Part shown: positions 21,401-32,738 of the stretch, piece after piece | How the letters are laid out: every line of letters begins with the position of its first letter | How positions within the stretch are numbered: position 1 is the stretch's first letter | The notes under the pieces: generated by a model | Seen by the model: the letters and a program-made list of their open reading frames with translations, nothing else | What the model was told of the DNA's origin: nothing | The model's database searches: none | Made by a program: the position numbers and the translations under genes | NCBI GenBank assembly: GCA_030248135.1 | Contig: JASANC010001325.1 | Coordinates: 1-64,000, forward strand | Reading direction: 5' to 3' | DNA length: 64,000 nt | From: Theristus sp. LFF4_11 | Taxonomy: Eukaryota > Nematoda > Chromadorea > Monhysterida > Xyalidae

Positions 21401-24400
21401 GGGGGGTGATATTGTTGTTGTTGTTGTTGTTGCCAGCCCCAGAAAAGCACGCAGCCTGTACATTGCATGTATGTAGTATGTACATTTTGAACAGATACAC
21501 ACGCGAACTGAACTATGCATTTATGGCACATGGCATGTGTCACAAACGAGTGAAACAATTTTGTTGTGCGCGTCATATTCTCGAGTCTGCGTTCAAAAAT
21601 CGTTGATTTTCGCGCGCGGGCGCGTGCATGATTGTTGCGTGCTGTACAGTGCGTTTTCTTTGGTACTGACTACTGCACACACACCACACGCGCCTGGAGT
21701 TACAGAAAATGCGTCTGACAACAACAACAACATATACAAACCGGTTTCTGAAAAATCAGCTCCAGACACACGCACAAAATTTCCAATTTTCCAGCCCGAT
21801 TTCGTGGAGAAAAACTGGAGAAAGGGGCACAACTTTCTCGCGAAGAAAGTGACAAGGAGCATACAGAAGAGCAGTGCGGGCGTTGCGATGGGATATTTGA
21901 CTTTTTTCAGTTCAGATTACACTTCAGAACAGGTCTGAATACAATCAAGTATCTGCTGCTTTTACGTGTGTCTCCACGCATACATGGAAAACGACGTGTT
22001 TGAGCGAACCATTTACAGATCACAATCACATTGCGCACTGTAAATACACGCTTGACTTTGCATTTTTTATCGAATTAGGCGATCAGGAAAAAAATGCCCA
22101 ACGGCGCTGACGCGCAGAGAGTCATAATATTAGTGGCGTGTATGACCATTCACTTTTTTTGCGTCAATAACTTACGCTCTTTTGACCCACGATCCCGATC
22201 TTGACCCTGAAGTCAGGGTCAAAGTTGACATCTCTATAGTTTTTTATGGGCTTTCACTTATTGCGGGTTCGTAAAACCGAAACATGATCGGTTGCATAGT
22301 GTAAAGGTTGAAACACGAGTTATCTTTTTTGAGGCAGCAACACACGTGTTGCACTTTGCAATTTCAAATTTTCAAACCACGCTGCACGCTGATTGGCTGC
22401 ACAAAATTGTAGGTGCAATCAACAACATGTGGGTATCGTATCGTTACTGATCGAGGGAGCTATGCTGAAACCAATCAATCAGTGCAGTTCAGAACCGCAA
22501 ATATAGTCCGAAAGAAGAATTTTTATATCGACACAAATATGTAGCACATCATGAAAACATCTGGTGCAGCTCATGTAATCTTTCTCTCCTCACATATCAG
22601 CACTCAACTTTCAAAAAAAAAACTTGCGCACGCTTTATTCTGCAACAGAAGCACCGTTTCACCGTTGTGACGTCAAAAAAGGCAAAACTGGTGCGAAATT
22701 CGTCGCGCGACGTTTAACAATGACCGTTAAGAGAAAATCAACGCATGACCGAGTACACGGGTCAGTACACACGATTGTTGGTTGTGTAAACCATGAAAAG
22801 TCGACTTTTTTTACAATACGGTACAAGTTTTGCCCTCGGGCGAGAAAAACAAAGATTTTTATATACTTTTCCAATGTGTTGTAAAAGATAGCTCGCTAAT
22901 TGACAGTGACACTGTCTCTCGCCGAATCGTTTTGGCGAAAATCTTTTGTGTGCGTTTCTTGATACATTTGTACATACTTTTGACATTTCATTTTTGACAT
23001 TGGTATTTTGTCAAATATGTTTTAGAAGGAAATCTCTTCCCCTTTAGTGTGACGCGACACTGTCATAGTGGATCGAAAACCTTTCGATAACATCACAACT
23101 TTCACAAAACTCTGTGTTTCCCACACTGTTTCGCACACCACACGCACAATAACAAAAAAACAGTCAAGGACCACCCATGATGCACAGTAAACCCGGAGGC
23201 GCGTAGTTTTGAAAATGCCGCGGAATCCCGCGGCAAAATCGACGAAGTGAAAGCGGAAAATGGAATTTTGAGCGACATTAAAATTTTCGAATGCAAAGTA
23301 TATATTTGCTGCGCGGCAAACCGACCAAGTTTTGCAGGATCGTGTTGACCGACAAAAAGTGACGCGACGTGTCGATTAAAATGCCCCGATGCGAGAAACG
23401 AGGCCAGTCATGGACGGTACATGCGCGCACGTACGTCTGCAATGAAACTGAATGAAACTGCTGTTTTTTCTTTCTTTCAGAAAGTGTCAACTTTTCGCAA
23501 AAAGACAATTATGGCTCACAAGTTTACATTTTGAAAGATGAACGTTTGGTGCGGTCTTTGGTACCGAACCGGTAATTCTGGCAAGCCGTGTTGTAAGACC
23601 CATTTCCCGTGCATTGCCAAGAGTTCCCACACCAGAAGTTTCACCAACAAACACACATGCACACACACAAACTCATGTAGATACAGCACGCAGCTGCACA
23701 AGCGCTCTGCTGAGAAAGCCGTTTGTGTTGCCGGTGTGTTTGTTTGCGACTGTGTCCCGTCGACCCGTCCCGCAGTGACCGGGCTGGACTTGGCTAAACA
23801 AGAAAATCTACATGCGCATTCCATACCGGATTCGGGCTGTCTGCGTTCTCATAGACGCACAGTTGACTGAACGTTGCGAGACCTCTGAGGACGCCCCAGA
23901 CCGATTGAGCTGCTAATGTGGACTCGGCTGGGTTGGTGCTGCTGATGAACAGACGGTCTGAGAGTTTGACGAAAAAAAATATTGTTTTTGTACTGGAATT
24001 TGCGCGATACGCGTCCGTTATGAACACAGCAACATCGCATGGTCACCGACAAACACACTGGCATAACGTGGTTTTCAGCGTATACTGTGCCTGTGTTTTT
24101 GTGCACGATGTAACCACTAAACCGAGTGTTTTCTCAGACTGGGATTTTCACTTCCATAAAGAGTTTACTTGAGTTACTATTTAGTTACCTTTATGAACGA
24201 TATATCGAAAGAAAAATCAAAAGTTCAAGTTAAAATAAACAAACAAAATGCTTCCGCCGCTACCGACACGACTCATCCATTCCAAATCGTGGCCACTGTT
24301 CGCACTGGTCACCGACGAGCACAACCTGCAAACTCGGCAGATTCTCCATTTCACGGTACAGTAGCGGCTCTTCTTCCTCGGTCCGGTCATCGTCGCCGTT

Positions 24401-24673
24401 CGATTCAGACTTTGGCGGAGGAAAAATGATCTTCTGCCATCGCTGCACAGCGCTCTGCACGATCGTACAGTTTCCCTCGTAAGCGAACCGAAACTGCGCC
24501 GCTTGAACGGTCAGATTCACCGAAGTGCAGTCGATTTTCTGCGGTAACGGCCATGGTACCCCGACCGTAGGTTCATATGGATCGGGCAGCCACGCGAAAC
24601 TCCTAGAAGTTTCGGTTTCAATTTGGGACGTGAACATTTGGAGAATAAGAAAAAGCATTGTTGAAGGAAGCAT
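13724..24673 (-). CDS. Beta-hexosaminidase (GH20), lysosomal type, 11 exons
   Basis: Minus-strand exons 24673-24268, 23957-23827, 23436-23326, 20288-20187, 19465-19360, 15954-15741, 15293-15210, 15105-15027, 14327-14144, 14047-13957 and 13862-13724 join in phase to 548 aa, close to the length of animal HEXA/HEXB. The enzyme removes terminal N-acetylhexosamine from glycoconjugates, normally in lysosomes. A signal peptide ([20 protein letters not shown]) precedes a GH20b-type N domain (VPWPLPQ, about 39-45). The catalytic (beta/alpha)8 barrel shows [31 protein letters not shown] (228-234), [10 protein letters not shown], the acid/base pair Asp348-Glu349 in [32 protein letters not shown] and the C-terminal EEHRCRML. 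All key residues are present, so it should be active. Introns 3-5 are long (about 3, 0.7 and 3.4 kb) and hold repeats. I cannot assign it to the alpha or beta vertebrate class. Confidence 0.96.
17570..18060. repeat. Degenerate tandem array of GTCACGTTAACC-like units
   Basis: Blocks such as gtcacgttaaccgtcacgtt, ttaaatgtcacgttagccg and gcgttaaatgtcacgg recur every 12-25 bases over about 490 bases, with much drift. It resembles, but is not the same as, the acgtaacgttt-rich stretch at about 3280-3450 in the neighbouring gene. It lies in intron 5 of the hexosaminidase gene. Confidence 0.7.
18396..18435. repeat. (GT)20 microsatellite
   Basis: Forty bases of uninterrupted gt, followed by further gtgt/cacac-rich sequence to about 18640. 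Intron 5 of the hexosaminidase gene. Confidence 0.95.
19998..20160. mobile_element. Short hairpin MITE with CCAATCAG arms
   Basis: Inverted arms: tcgaactctaaattataggg ... tgattggttggtggtcac on the left; gtgaccaccaaccaatcagc ... ccctacaatttagagttcga on the right. The arms are about 70 bases with a short loop. The same family occurs at 54122-54296 (arms ctaaattatagggagtcagc). It lies in intron 4 of the hexosaminidase gene, immediately 3' of exon 4 on the sense strand. Confidence 0.75.
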
Positions 24674-25591
24674 GTTGGTTAACTATTACGTATCCGTATT
24701 TTGTTGAGTTAGTTTTTTTTAGTTTTTGGTACACGTCGCATGTAAAGTCTGAGCGAAGTTTACTAAACAGTTTGCTGAGTAACTGATGGATGCTCATCGA
24801 AAACTGAAGATACATACTGGTCCTCAGGGTGGACCAGAAGTTGCACGCTCAACACTCATTGACACTTTTAGAGTAAATTGTTCAGTGGCCTCACTCAGTG
24901 TGTACGACCAAATCGCAGTTTCAATGTCAAAATTTGAACAACAGCATCAGATTTTACGTGAGGCTTAACTGTATGTGGAAACAAGAGAAAGGTTGAAAGA
25001 ACAAACACGGCAAAACTAACGTGCGTCGTGACGTAAGTATCATCAACAACGCAACAAATGCAAACTTGGTGAGTTTCATGTTTGAAAAAATCGTCGCTTC
25101 AGGCCCAGGCGCTTCTTTTAATTTTTTTTGTCAAATTATCTGCGAATTTATCATTTGTGATTGTTTTCTTGTAACATGTTTACGGATAGCTAACACTCAT
25201 CAATATGAGCAACAATAGGTATTTGTTAACAGTAAACTTTATAGAGTGGTAGTGGCTGCTTTGATAACGTTGAACCAACAACACACCACATGTGTTTGTG
25301 CTTTTCATTTTGCTCACAACTTTGTTCAATACGACCGTCTGCTGATAATGTGCTTGACAATTGTGTGTCTGTCAATTCTCGATTTTGTATATTTTGATAA
25401 CAAAATGCGAAAAATTAGAAAACAACAAAACGATGATTAAAAAACGTTGAATTGCAAAATGACTGCTTGATTTTGATGATTTTGAAGTTCATTTTACAAA
25501 TCACCACAAACTTTTGTGTTGTCCAACTTTCTGCAAAACAAAACTTCTACTTGGTTCAACTTCAATCTGAGTCTCGTGATCAGTCAATAAG

Positions 25592-25783
25592 TTGTTCAAG
25601 CGCCATTCATGGAGGTTGAAGCGCGCTGAAGCGTGCTGACGTGCGTCACTTCGCTGCACATTCACGAAGCAAAAAAAACAGCGTCAGCACGCTTCAGTTT
25701 TGGAACATACGCACTTTCATACGCACGTTCATGTTAGCGCGCGTCAGCGCGCTTCAGCCCGCGCGTGCATGAATGGGCATTTA
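25592..25783. mobile_element. GC-rich hairpin MITE
   Basis: The left arm (gcgccattcatggaggttga, then agcgcgctgaagcgtgctga) is the imperfect inverse of the right arm (cgcgcgtcagcgcgcttcag, then cgcgtgcatgaatgggc). The arms are about 60-70 bases. No coding sequence and no clear target duplication. Confidence 0.6.
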
Positions 25784-25923
25784 CTTACGGAAAGGAAAAA
25801 GATGCCCCCCCCCCCGGAACCATATTCCTGTTTTTCATATATCCTGAAAATGTCCCCTTCACATGTCTCAAAATGAAAATTTGAAGCAAGACAAGTTCAG
25901 CGTGAAATTGCTGAGCGGCAAAC

Positions 25924-26316
25924 GTGTGGACGATGTATGAGGGTCCTGCAGTGACCGACCAGGCCAACTGCAAGAAGCGACGAAAAGGAATTCTGATGAT
26001 CGGCAAAGCATTTCTGGTCAACCCTACGCAACCTGACCGAAAAGTTAACGCCAACATAAAGATCATTGCCGATTCCGGTTCCGAAAGCCCATACATCTTG
26101 GAGCCAGATGTTCTTATTGGCGCCGATTTTTATCACGACATCACTGAAACCAACAGTACTTCGGTTCTTACAGTGCAGTACAGTATTTTTGCCACCCGGA
26201 CTCCGATTAGTTCTGTCAAAACTTGGCTTCATGTTGGGAAACTGTTACACGCCAAAGTCGAATCATCACCAACTGTCGCGAATGGATGTTGTCTCGTACA
26301 CAGCATCACTGGTTGA
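25924..26316 (+). pseudogene. BEL/Pao retrotransposon remnant (aspartic protease/DUF1758-like region)
   Basis: The plus-strand translation has the layout of the Pao protease region: a KGILMIGKAFLVNPTQP-type strand, then an IIADSGSE active-site-like motif, then PDVLIGADFYHDI, which resembles the D-x-LIG-x-D-x-Y-W block of Pao elements. The stretch between the DSG motif and the LIG block is much shorter than usual, suggesting an internal deletion. No reverse transcriptase, integrase or LTRs are seen nearby. It is a decayed fragment, probably not functional. Confidence 0.6.
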
Positions 26317-28499
26317 TTCCGAAGAACCGTCCATCTCTCGAGAAATACAGCATGGACGTGTAGCAGTTCTATGCTTGTGGTTCTTGCAGTTCAGTTCTTA
26401 CTTGCTTGCAGTTCGTAATTTCACACAGTTCCGCTTTGCCGTTCAACAGTTTTCTACGCACAGTGGAACGCAATAGTTTGTGAACAAGAATAATCAACGC
26501 TTAAACAGTCGCAACACAACATGTATGTAGGCCTAGCAGTTTTTTATTTCCTGCATGAACCGATTCCTATAGTGGAACGGATTAACCGTTTTATAACCAG
26601 AATTTTCGGTGCAAATTAAAGCAAGTTTTCTTGTTTTTATTGTATTCATGTGCGTACAGCCGTTGATTATCAAGGCAGTTGGGTTTGTGGGTTTCAATGT
26701 TTTTGAAATGAACGGAGTAAAGTATCAAACTAACAAAATTCAATTATTGGTTGAAACAGTAAAAGTCAAGTGTCTTTCGTACTTTATTTTTAACAAACGT
26801 AACACCGCAAAAGATGCGTGCTTCTATGGGAAAATTGGAAAATAGAGACATTGTATGTACTTTATTTACAAACATGTTGCGTGTTCAAAGTTGACAAGCA
26901 GCAGTTGGGGTAATCAGTTTTGAATTATTTGAAAAGTTAAATTTACATTTGCGTTTTATTTGCGCATGCATTGACAGGCATTGACCGTTACAAAAAGTTT
27001 ACAGGTGAAATAGAACCACCTTTGTCTCATATTTTTTAAAAACGTCCAAGCCACTTTTAAGAATGTGTATCATCATGAGTAGTAGAGGGGGGGGGGGGTA
27101 TTAGGGGGCAAAATTGACCGTGCAAATTCCACGGTCATCTTATAGTGCTCTTGGTTGCACGGTCGCCTTCTTCGTTCTAGGCGCAAATTTTACGGTCGCC
27201 TTATAGTGCTGTCGGTTTCACGATCGTCTTGTGGTTGTGGGGCTCTGGTTTTTCAGCAGGTTTCAGATTTTTTTTTAAATAGAACACTTATGTGTTCTGG
27301 CTTCTTAGGTCTCCTTATAGTGTAAGTTTTTCAGCAAGTGCAAAAAATGCAGCGAACCAAAACTGCCCGTGCGCTGCACGGCGTGACATGCCAGATCGGG
27401 CGGCGTTGGACTTATAACACGACGTTTTTGCCCTGCTGTGTGCTTGCTCGCTATTGCGTTTGCTTGCTTTATACAGCACACACACATTGTATAATGCGCA
27501 TGTGCATTGTGTACAATGCAGTTTTATCCACCCAGTAACGTCGCCTCATTAAAAAGCATTACTATTAGCGCTGCCTGTGTGTGTAAATCATTACTTTCAC
27601 GCGCGTGCAACGAATACGCCTGTTGAAAATCACCGCGGCAACTGCACCTTTCGTCGCGGCTATGCATCGAATTTCGTTTTCTAGCTATTTTGCATTTTCA
27701 CACACAACACGATAAATTGAAAATTTTAACTTCGCTTTCTAGTGCACAATGGGAAATTGAGCAACTGCGCTGCCTTTCTCTACAAGAGTTTGCGGCCGTG
27801 TTGCCGGGTCGCCATGTGAGCCTGCAAACCACAGCTCGCACATGCAATTAATGCAGTGTTTTGTTGCATTTTCAAGCCCGCTTCTGAAATGATGCTTCTA
27901 TTACATTTCACTTTGTACATTTTTGAGTCTGTATGTTGACTTGGCGCTCTTTACTTTTACGTGGCCCAACGCAAAATGAATGGCCCATCGCAAAATGAAT
28001 GGCCCATCGCAAAATGAACGGCCCATCGCAAAATGAGTGGCCCATCGCAAAATGAGTAGACTGCTAATCCTAAACCTAATCCTAATCCTAAGCGAAGCCT
28101 TTTGGTTAAGGTGAAAATGTTGCTTGCAATGAGTCATTGTAGGTTCCTAATCCTAAACCTAAGCCAAGCCTTTTTGATAAGGTGAAATTGATCATTTTCA
28201 CCTTATCAAAAAGGCTTGGCTTTGGATTAGGTTTAGGAACCTACGACTCATTGCAAGCAACATTTTTCACCTTATCCAAAAGGCTTGGCTTTGGATTAGA
28301 AACCTACAACGACTCATTGCAAGCAACCTCAGATCAAAAATCACTTTTAAGAATGTATACAAATCGTTGGGCCATTCATTTTGTGTTGGGCCACTTATTT
28401 TGTCTTGGGCCATTCATTTTGCGATGGGCCATTCATTTTGCGATGGGCCATTCATTTTGCGTTGGGCCACGTAAAAGTAAAGAGCGCCGTTGACTTTTG

Positions 28500-30550
28500 A
28501 TTTGTCTTTTGTATATAGTCTTTTGACTCTTTAACTGACTCTTTTGATTCTTTAAACCGACTGTTTTGATTCCTTAACTGAGTCTTTTGACTCTTTAACT
28601 GACTCTTTTGACTCCTTAACAGACTCTTTTGAATCTTTAAACTGACTCTTTTTACTCCTTAACAGACTCTTATGACTCCTTAACAGACTCTTTTTTTGAC
28701 TCCTTAACTGACTCTTATGACTCCTTAACTGACTCTTTTGACACCTTAACAGACTTTTTTGACTCCTTAACTGACTCTTATGACTTCTTAGCTGACTTTT
28801 ATGACTCTTTAACTGACTCTTATGACTTCTTAACTGACTCTTACGACTCCTTAACTGACTCTTATGACTCCTTAACTGACTCTTATGACTCCTTAACTGA
28901 CTCTTTTGACTCCTTAACAGACTCTTTTGAATCTTTAAACTGACTCTTTTTACTCCTTAACAGACTCTTTTGAATCTCACTTTTAAGAATGTATACAAAT
29001 CGTTGGGCCATTCATTTTGTGTTGGGCCACTTATTTTGTGTTGGGCCATTCATTTTGCGATGGGCCATTCATTTTGCGATGGGCCATTCATTTTGCGTTG
29101 GGCCAGGTAAAAGTAAAGAGCGCCGTTGACTTTTGATTTGTCTTTTGTATATAGTCTTTTGACTCTTTAACTGACTCTTTTGATTCTTTAAACCGACTGT
29201 TTTGATTCCTTAACTGAGTCTTTTGACTCTTTAACTGACTCTTTTGACTCCTTAACAGACTTTTTTGAATCTTTAAACTGACTCTTTTTACTCCTTAACA
29301 GACTCTTATGACTCCTTAACAGACTCTTTTGACTCCTTAACTGACTCTTATGACTCCTTAACTGACTCTTTTGACACCTTAACAGACTTTTTTGACTCCT
29401 TAACTGACTCTTATGACTCCTTAGCTGACTTTTATGACTCATTAACTGACTCTTATGACTTCTTAACTGACTCTTATGACAACTTAACTGACTCTTACGA
29501 CTCCTTAACTGACTCTTATGACTTCTTAACTGACTCTTATGACTCCTTAACTGACTCTTACGACTCCTTAACTGACTCTTATGACTTCTTAACTGACTCT
29601 TATGACTCCTTAACTGACTCTTACGACTCCTTAACAAACTCTTTTGACTCCTTAACTGACTCTTTTGACTCCTTAATTGACTCTTTTGAATCTTTAAACT
29701 GACTGTTATGGCTCCTTAACTGACTCTTTTGACCCCTTAACAGACTCTTTTGAATCTTTAAACTGACTCTTTTGACTCCTTAACTGACTCTTATGACTCC
29801 TTAACTAACTCTTACGACTCCTTAACTGACTTTCTTAACTGACTCTTGACTCCTTACTGAATACTTAACTGACTCTTATGACTCCTTAACTAACTCTTTT
29901 GACACCTTAACAGACTCTTTTGACTCCTTAACTGACTCTTATGACTCCTTAGCTGACTTTTATGACTCCTTAACTGACTCTTTTGACTAAATTACTTTAT
30001 TCATTAGCTTTTTTATTCATCCAAAAAGTACTCTCATTGAGAATTTTACGAGTTACCTCAGGTATTCATATTCATGTTTGTTTCTTGTTTACATGTACTT
30101 GATTCGCGTGTGATGAATCTCAACAATACAAACATCCACATGAATACCTGAGGTAACCTAAGGAGTCAAAAGAGTCAGTTAAGGAGTCATAAGAGTCAGT
30201 TAAGGAGTCATAAGAGTCAGTTAAGGAGTCGTAAGAGTCAGTTAAGAAGTCATAACAGTCAGTTAAAGAGTCATAAAAGTCAGGTAAGAAGTCATAAGAG
30301 TCAGTTAAGGAGTCAAAAAAGTCTGTTAAGGTGTCAAAAGAGTCAGTTAAGGAGTCATAAGAGTCAGTTAAGGAGTCAAAAAAAAGAGTCTGTTAAGGAG
30401 TCATAAGAGTCTGTTAAGGAGTAAAAAGAGTCAGTTTAAAGATTCAAAAGAGTCTGTTAAGGAGTCAAAAGAGTCAGTTAAAGAGTCAAAAGACTCAGAT
30501 AAAGAATCAAAACAGTCGGTTTAAAGAATCAAAAGAGTCAGTTAAAGAGT
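28500..30550. repeat. Tandem GACTCNTTANCTGACTCTTNT repeats inside the foldback element
   Basis: An irregular array of about 19-21 base units (gactccttaactgactctta and variants) runs from about 28505 to 29990. It appears in inverted orientation from about 30160 to 30550. Within the left array, the block from about 28345 to 28560 (ending of arm plus first repeats) recurs at about 28977-29210, showing a segmental duplication that lengthened the left half. Confidence 0.9.
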
Positions 30551-30562
30551 CAAAAGACTATA

Positions 30563-31348
30563 TTGTGGAACCACCCTTGGAGGCCCACTCTTCAGGTGGA
30601 CCGCATTCCTGGTATTCACGGCACCTGACCCTAGAGTAGACACTCGAAGGGTGTGCCTCACGCCAGATGCAGCGCGGCTTTGGCCGCCAGCTGACAGCGG
30701 CGTCGCCTCACTGGCACTGGTCACAGAGTGAGGACTTCTGGTATTTCCATTCCTGGGCTTCTGACTTTCCTGGCATTTCAACGTGGACTTCTTGTTAGCA
30801 TGAACCACAGAACTTGTTACTGGTTTCGCAGTGTTAGCGTCACACATGCGTTATGGCCTCTCACCACTTTCCTTCAACTCCTGGTATTACTTAAATAGTA
30901 AAAGAGAAACAATAAAACAATAGACTGTTGCAGGAACTTACGATTCACAGATTCAAGCGAGGCCGGCACAGTTCAAACCTGTCGCTATTGGCGCAGGCGG
31001 GTGAGTTGTCGCCCAGGTCGCCCAGGTCGCCCAGGCGCCCCTACGTCAGGCGCAGTTCCTGGACGGATCGCGCAGTCGCCTTTGATGTGGGGCGACCACA
31101 CGGTACCCTTGCTCCTAGCCACAAACGACGAGTCCAATCGGTGTTGGTTGCTTCGTTTATTTGTGATGTCGGATGCAGGAATACAAAGAATCAATCGCAA
31201 GAAGCACAGTTAAATGCACGAAATGATTGTGAACCAATGGCAATAAAAGAGTTTAACTATTACAAAAGAGTAGGTGAGACATAAATAATAGAATAGTTTA
31301 GCATCTCGTGTTGAGGAAAGAAGTAGGCGCCAGGTGTGGACCTGACAA
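30563..31348. mobile_element. 786 bp nested insertion with TA target duplication
   Basis: The left arm shows the uninterrupted sequence (complement of gactatatacaaaag at 28510-28530). In the right arm the same site is split as gacta-TA-[insert]-TA-tac. The insert starts TTGTGGAACC and ends GTGGACCTGACAA, so its ends pair weakly (TTGT...ACAA). It contains moderate open frames (30847-30542 minus; 30928-31284 plus) that I do not recognise. Most likely a non-autonomous TA-inserting element. Confidence 0.7.
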
Positions 31349-32738
31349 TATACAAAAGACAAATCAAAAGTCAACGGCGCTCTTTACTTTTACGTGGCCC
31401 AACGCAAAATGAATGGCCCATCGCAAAATGAATGGCCCAAGACAAAATAAGTGGCCCAACACAAAATGAATGGCCCAACGATTTGTATACATTCTTAAAA
31501 GTGATTTTTGATCTGAGGTTGCTTGCAATGAGTCGTTGTAGGTTTCTAATCCAAAGCCAAGCCTTTTGGATAAGGTGAAAAATGTTGCTTGCAATGAGTC
31601 GTAGGTTCCTAAACCAAATCCAAAGCCAAGCCTTTTTGATAAGGTGAAAATGATCAATAGGATTAGGAACCTACAATGACTCATTGCAAGCAACATTTTC
31701 ACCTTAACCAAAAGGCTTCGCTTAGGATTAGGATTAGGTTTAGGATTACCAGTCTACTCATTTTGCGATGGGCCACTCATTTTGCGATGGGCCATTCATT
31801 TTGCGATGGGCCATTCATTTTGCGATGGGCCATTCATTTTGCGTTGGGCCACGTAAAAGTAAAGAGCGCCAAGTCAACATACAGACTCAAAAATGTACAA
31901 AGTGAAATGTAATAGAAGCATCATTTCAGAAGCGGGCTTGAAAATGCAACAAAACACTGCATTAATTGCATGTGCGAGCTGTGGTTTGCAGGCTCACATG
32001 GCGACCCGGCAACACGGCCGCAAACTCTTGTAGAGAAAGGCAGCGCAGTTGCTCAATTTCCCATTGTGCACTAGAAAGCGAAGTTAAAATTTTCAATTTA
32101 TCGTGTTGTGTGTGAAAATGCAAAATAGCTAGAAAACGAAATTCGATGCATAGCCGCGACGAAAGGTGCAGTTGCCGCGGTGATTTTCAACAGGCGTATT
32201 CGTTGCACGCGCGTGAAAGTAATGATTTACACACACAGGCAGCGCTAATATTAATGCTTTTTAATGAGGCGACGTTACTGGGTGGATAAAACTGCATCGT
32301 ACACAATGCACATGCGCATTATACAATGTGTGTGTGCTGTATAAAGCAAGCAAACGCAATAGCGAGCAAGCACTCAGCAGGGCAAAAACGTCGTGTTACA
32401 AGTCCAACGCCGCCCGATCTGGCATGTCACGCCGTGCAGCGCACGGGCAGTTTTTGGTTCGCACCTCGCTGCATTTTTTGCACTTGCTGAAAAACTTACA
32501 CTATAAGGTGACCCAAGAAGCCAGAACACATAAGCGTTCTATTTTGAAAAAAATCTGAAACCTGCTGAAAAACCAGAGCCCCACAAGACGATCGTGAAAC
32601 CGACAGCACTGTAAGGCGACCGTAAAATTTGCGCCTTGAACGAAGAAGGCGACAGTGAAACCAAGAGCACTATAAGATGACCGTAGAATTTGCACGGTCA
32701 ATTTTGCCCCCTAATACCCCGCCTCTACTACTATCATG

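Larger units (their letters stand above)
24674..27071. other. Intergenic region upstream of hexosaminidase
   Basis: This is the presumed promoter region of the minus-strand hexosaminidase gene plus repeat remnants (25592-25783 and 25924-26316, listed separately). No other exon could be supported. Poly-C occurs at about 25805-25815. Confidence 0.4.
27078..32732. mobile_element. 5.65 kb palindromic (foldback-type) transposable element with 6 bp target duplication
   Basis: The element begins AGTAGTAGAGG and ends CCTCTACTACT, and is flanked by a direct ATCATG on each side (27072-27077 and 32733-32738). The outer 1.4 kb arms (27078-28500 and 31350-32732) are long inverted repeats, near-identical for most of their length. 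Inside them, tandem GACTC/TTAACTGA repeats again face each other, meeting at a centre near 30100 (gttacctcaggtattcat against atgaatacctgaggtaac). No transposase-like frame is visible, so it should depend on another element. The right arm carries a nested insertion at 30563-31348. Which superfamily supplies the transposase is not known to me. Confidence 0.88.

Noticed and set aside
23516..23640. Minus-strand stretch with [17 protein letters not shown], considered as an extra hexosaminidase exon
   Set aside because: No acceptor fits, and exons 23957-23827 and 23436-23326 join in phase without it, matching the family alignment.
29188..29637. 149-codon Lys/Ser/Arg repeat frame
   Set aside because: It is a reading frame through the GACTC/TTAACTGA tandem repeats of the palindromic element.
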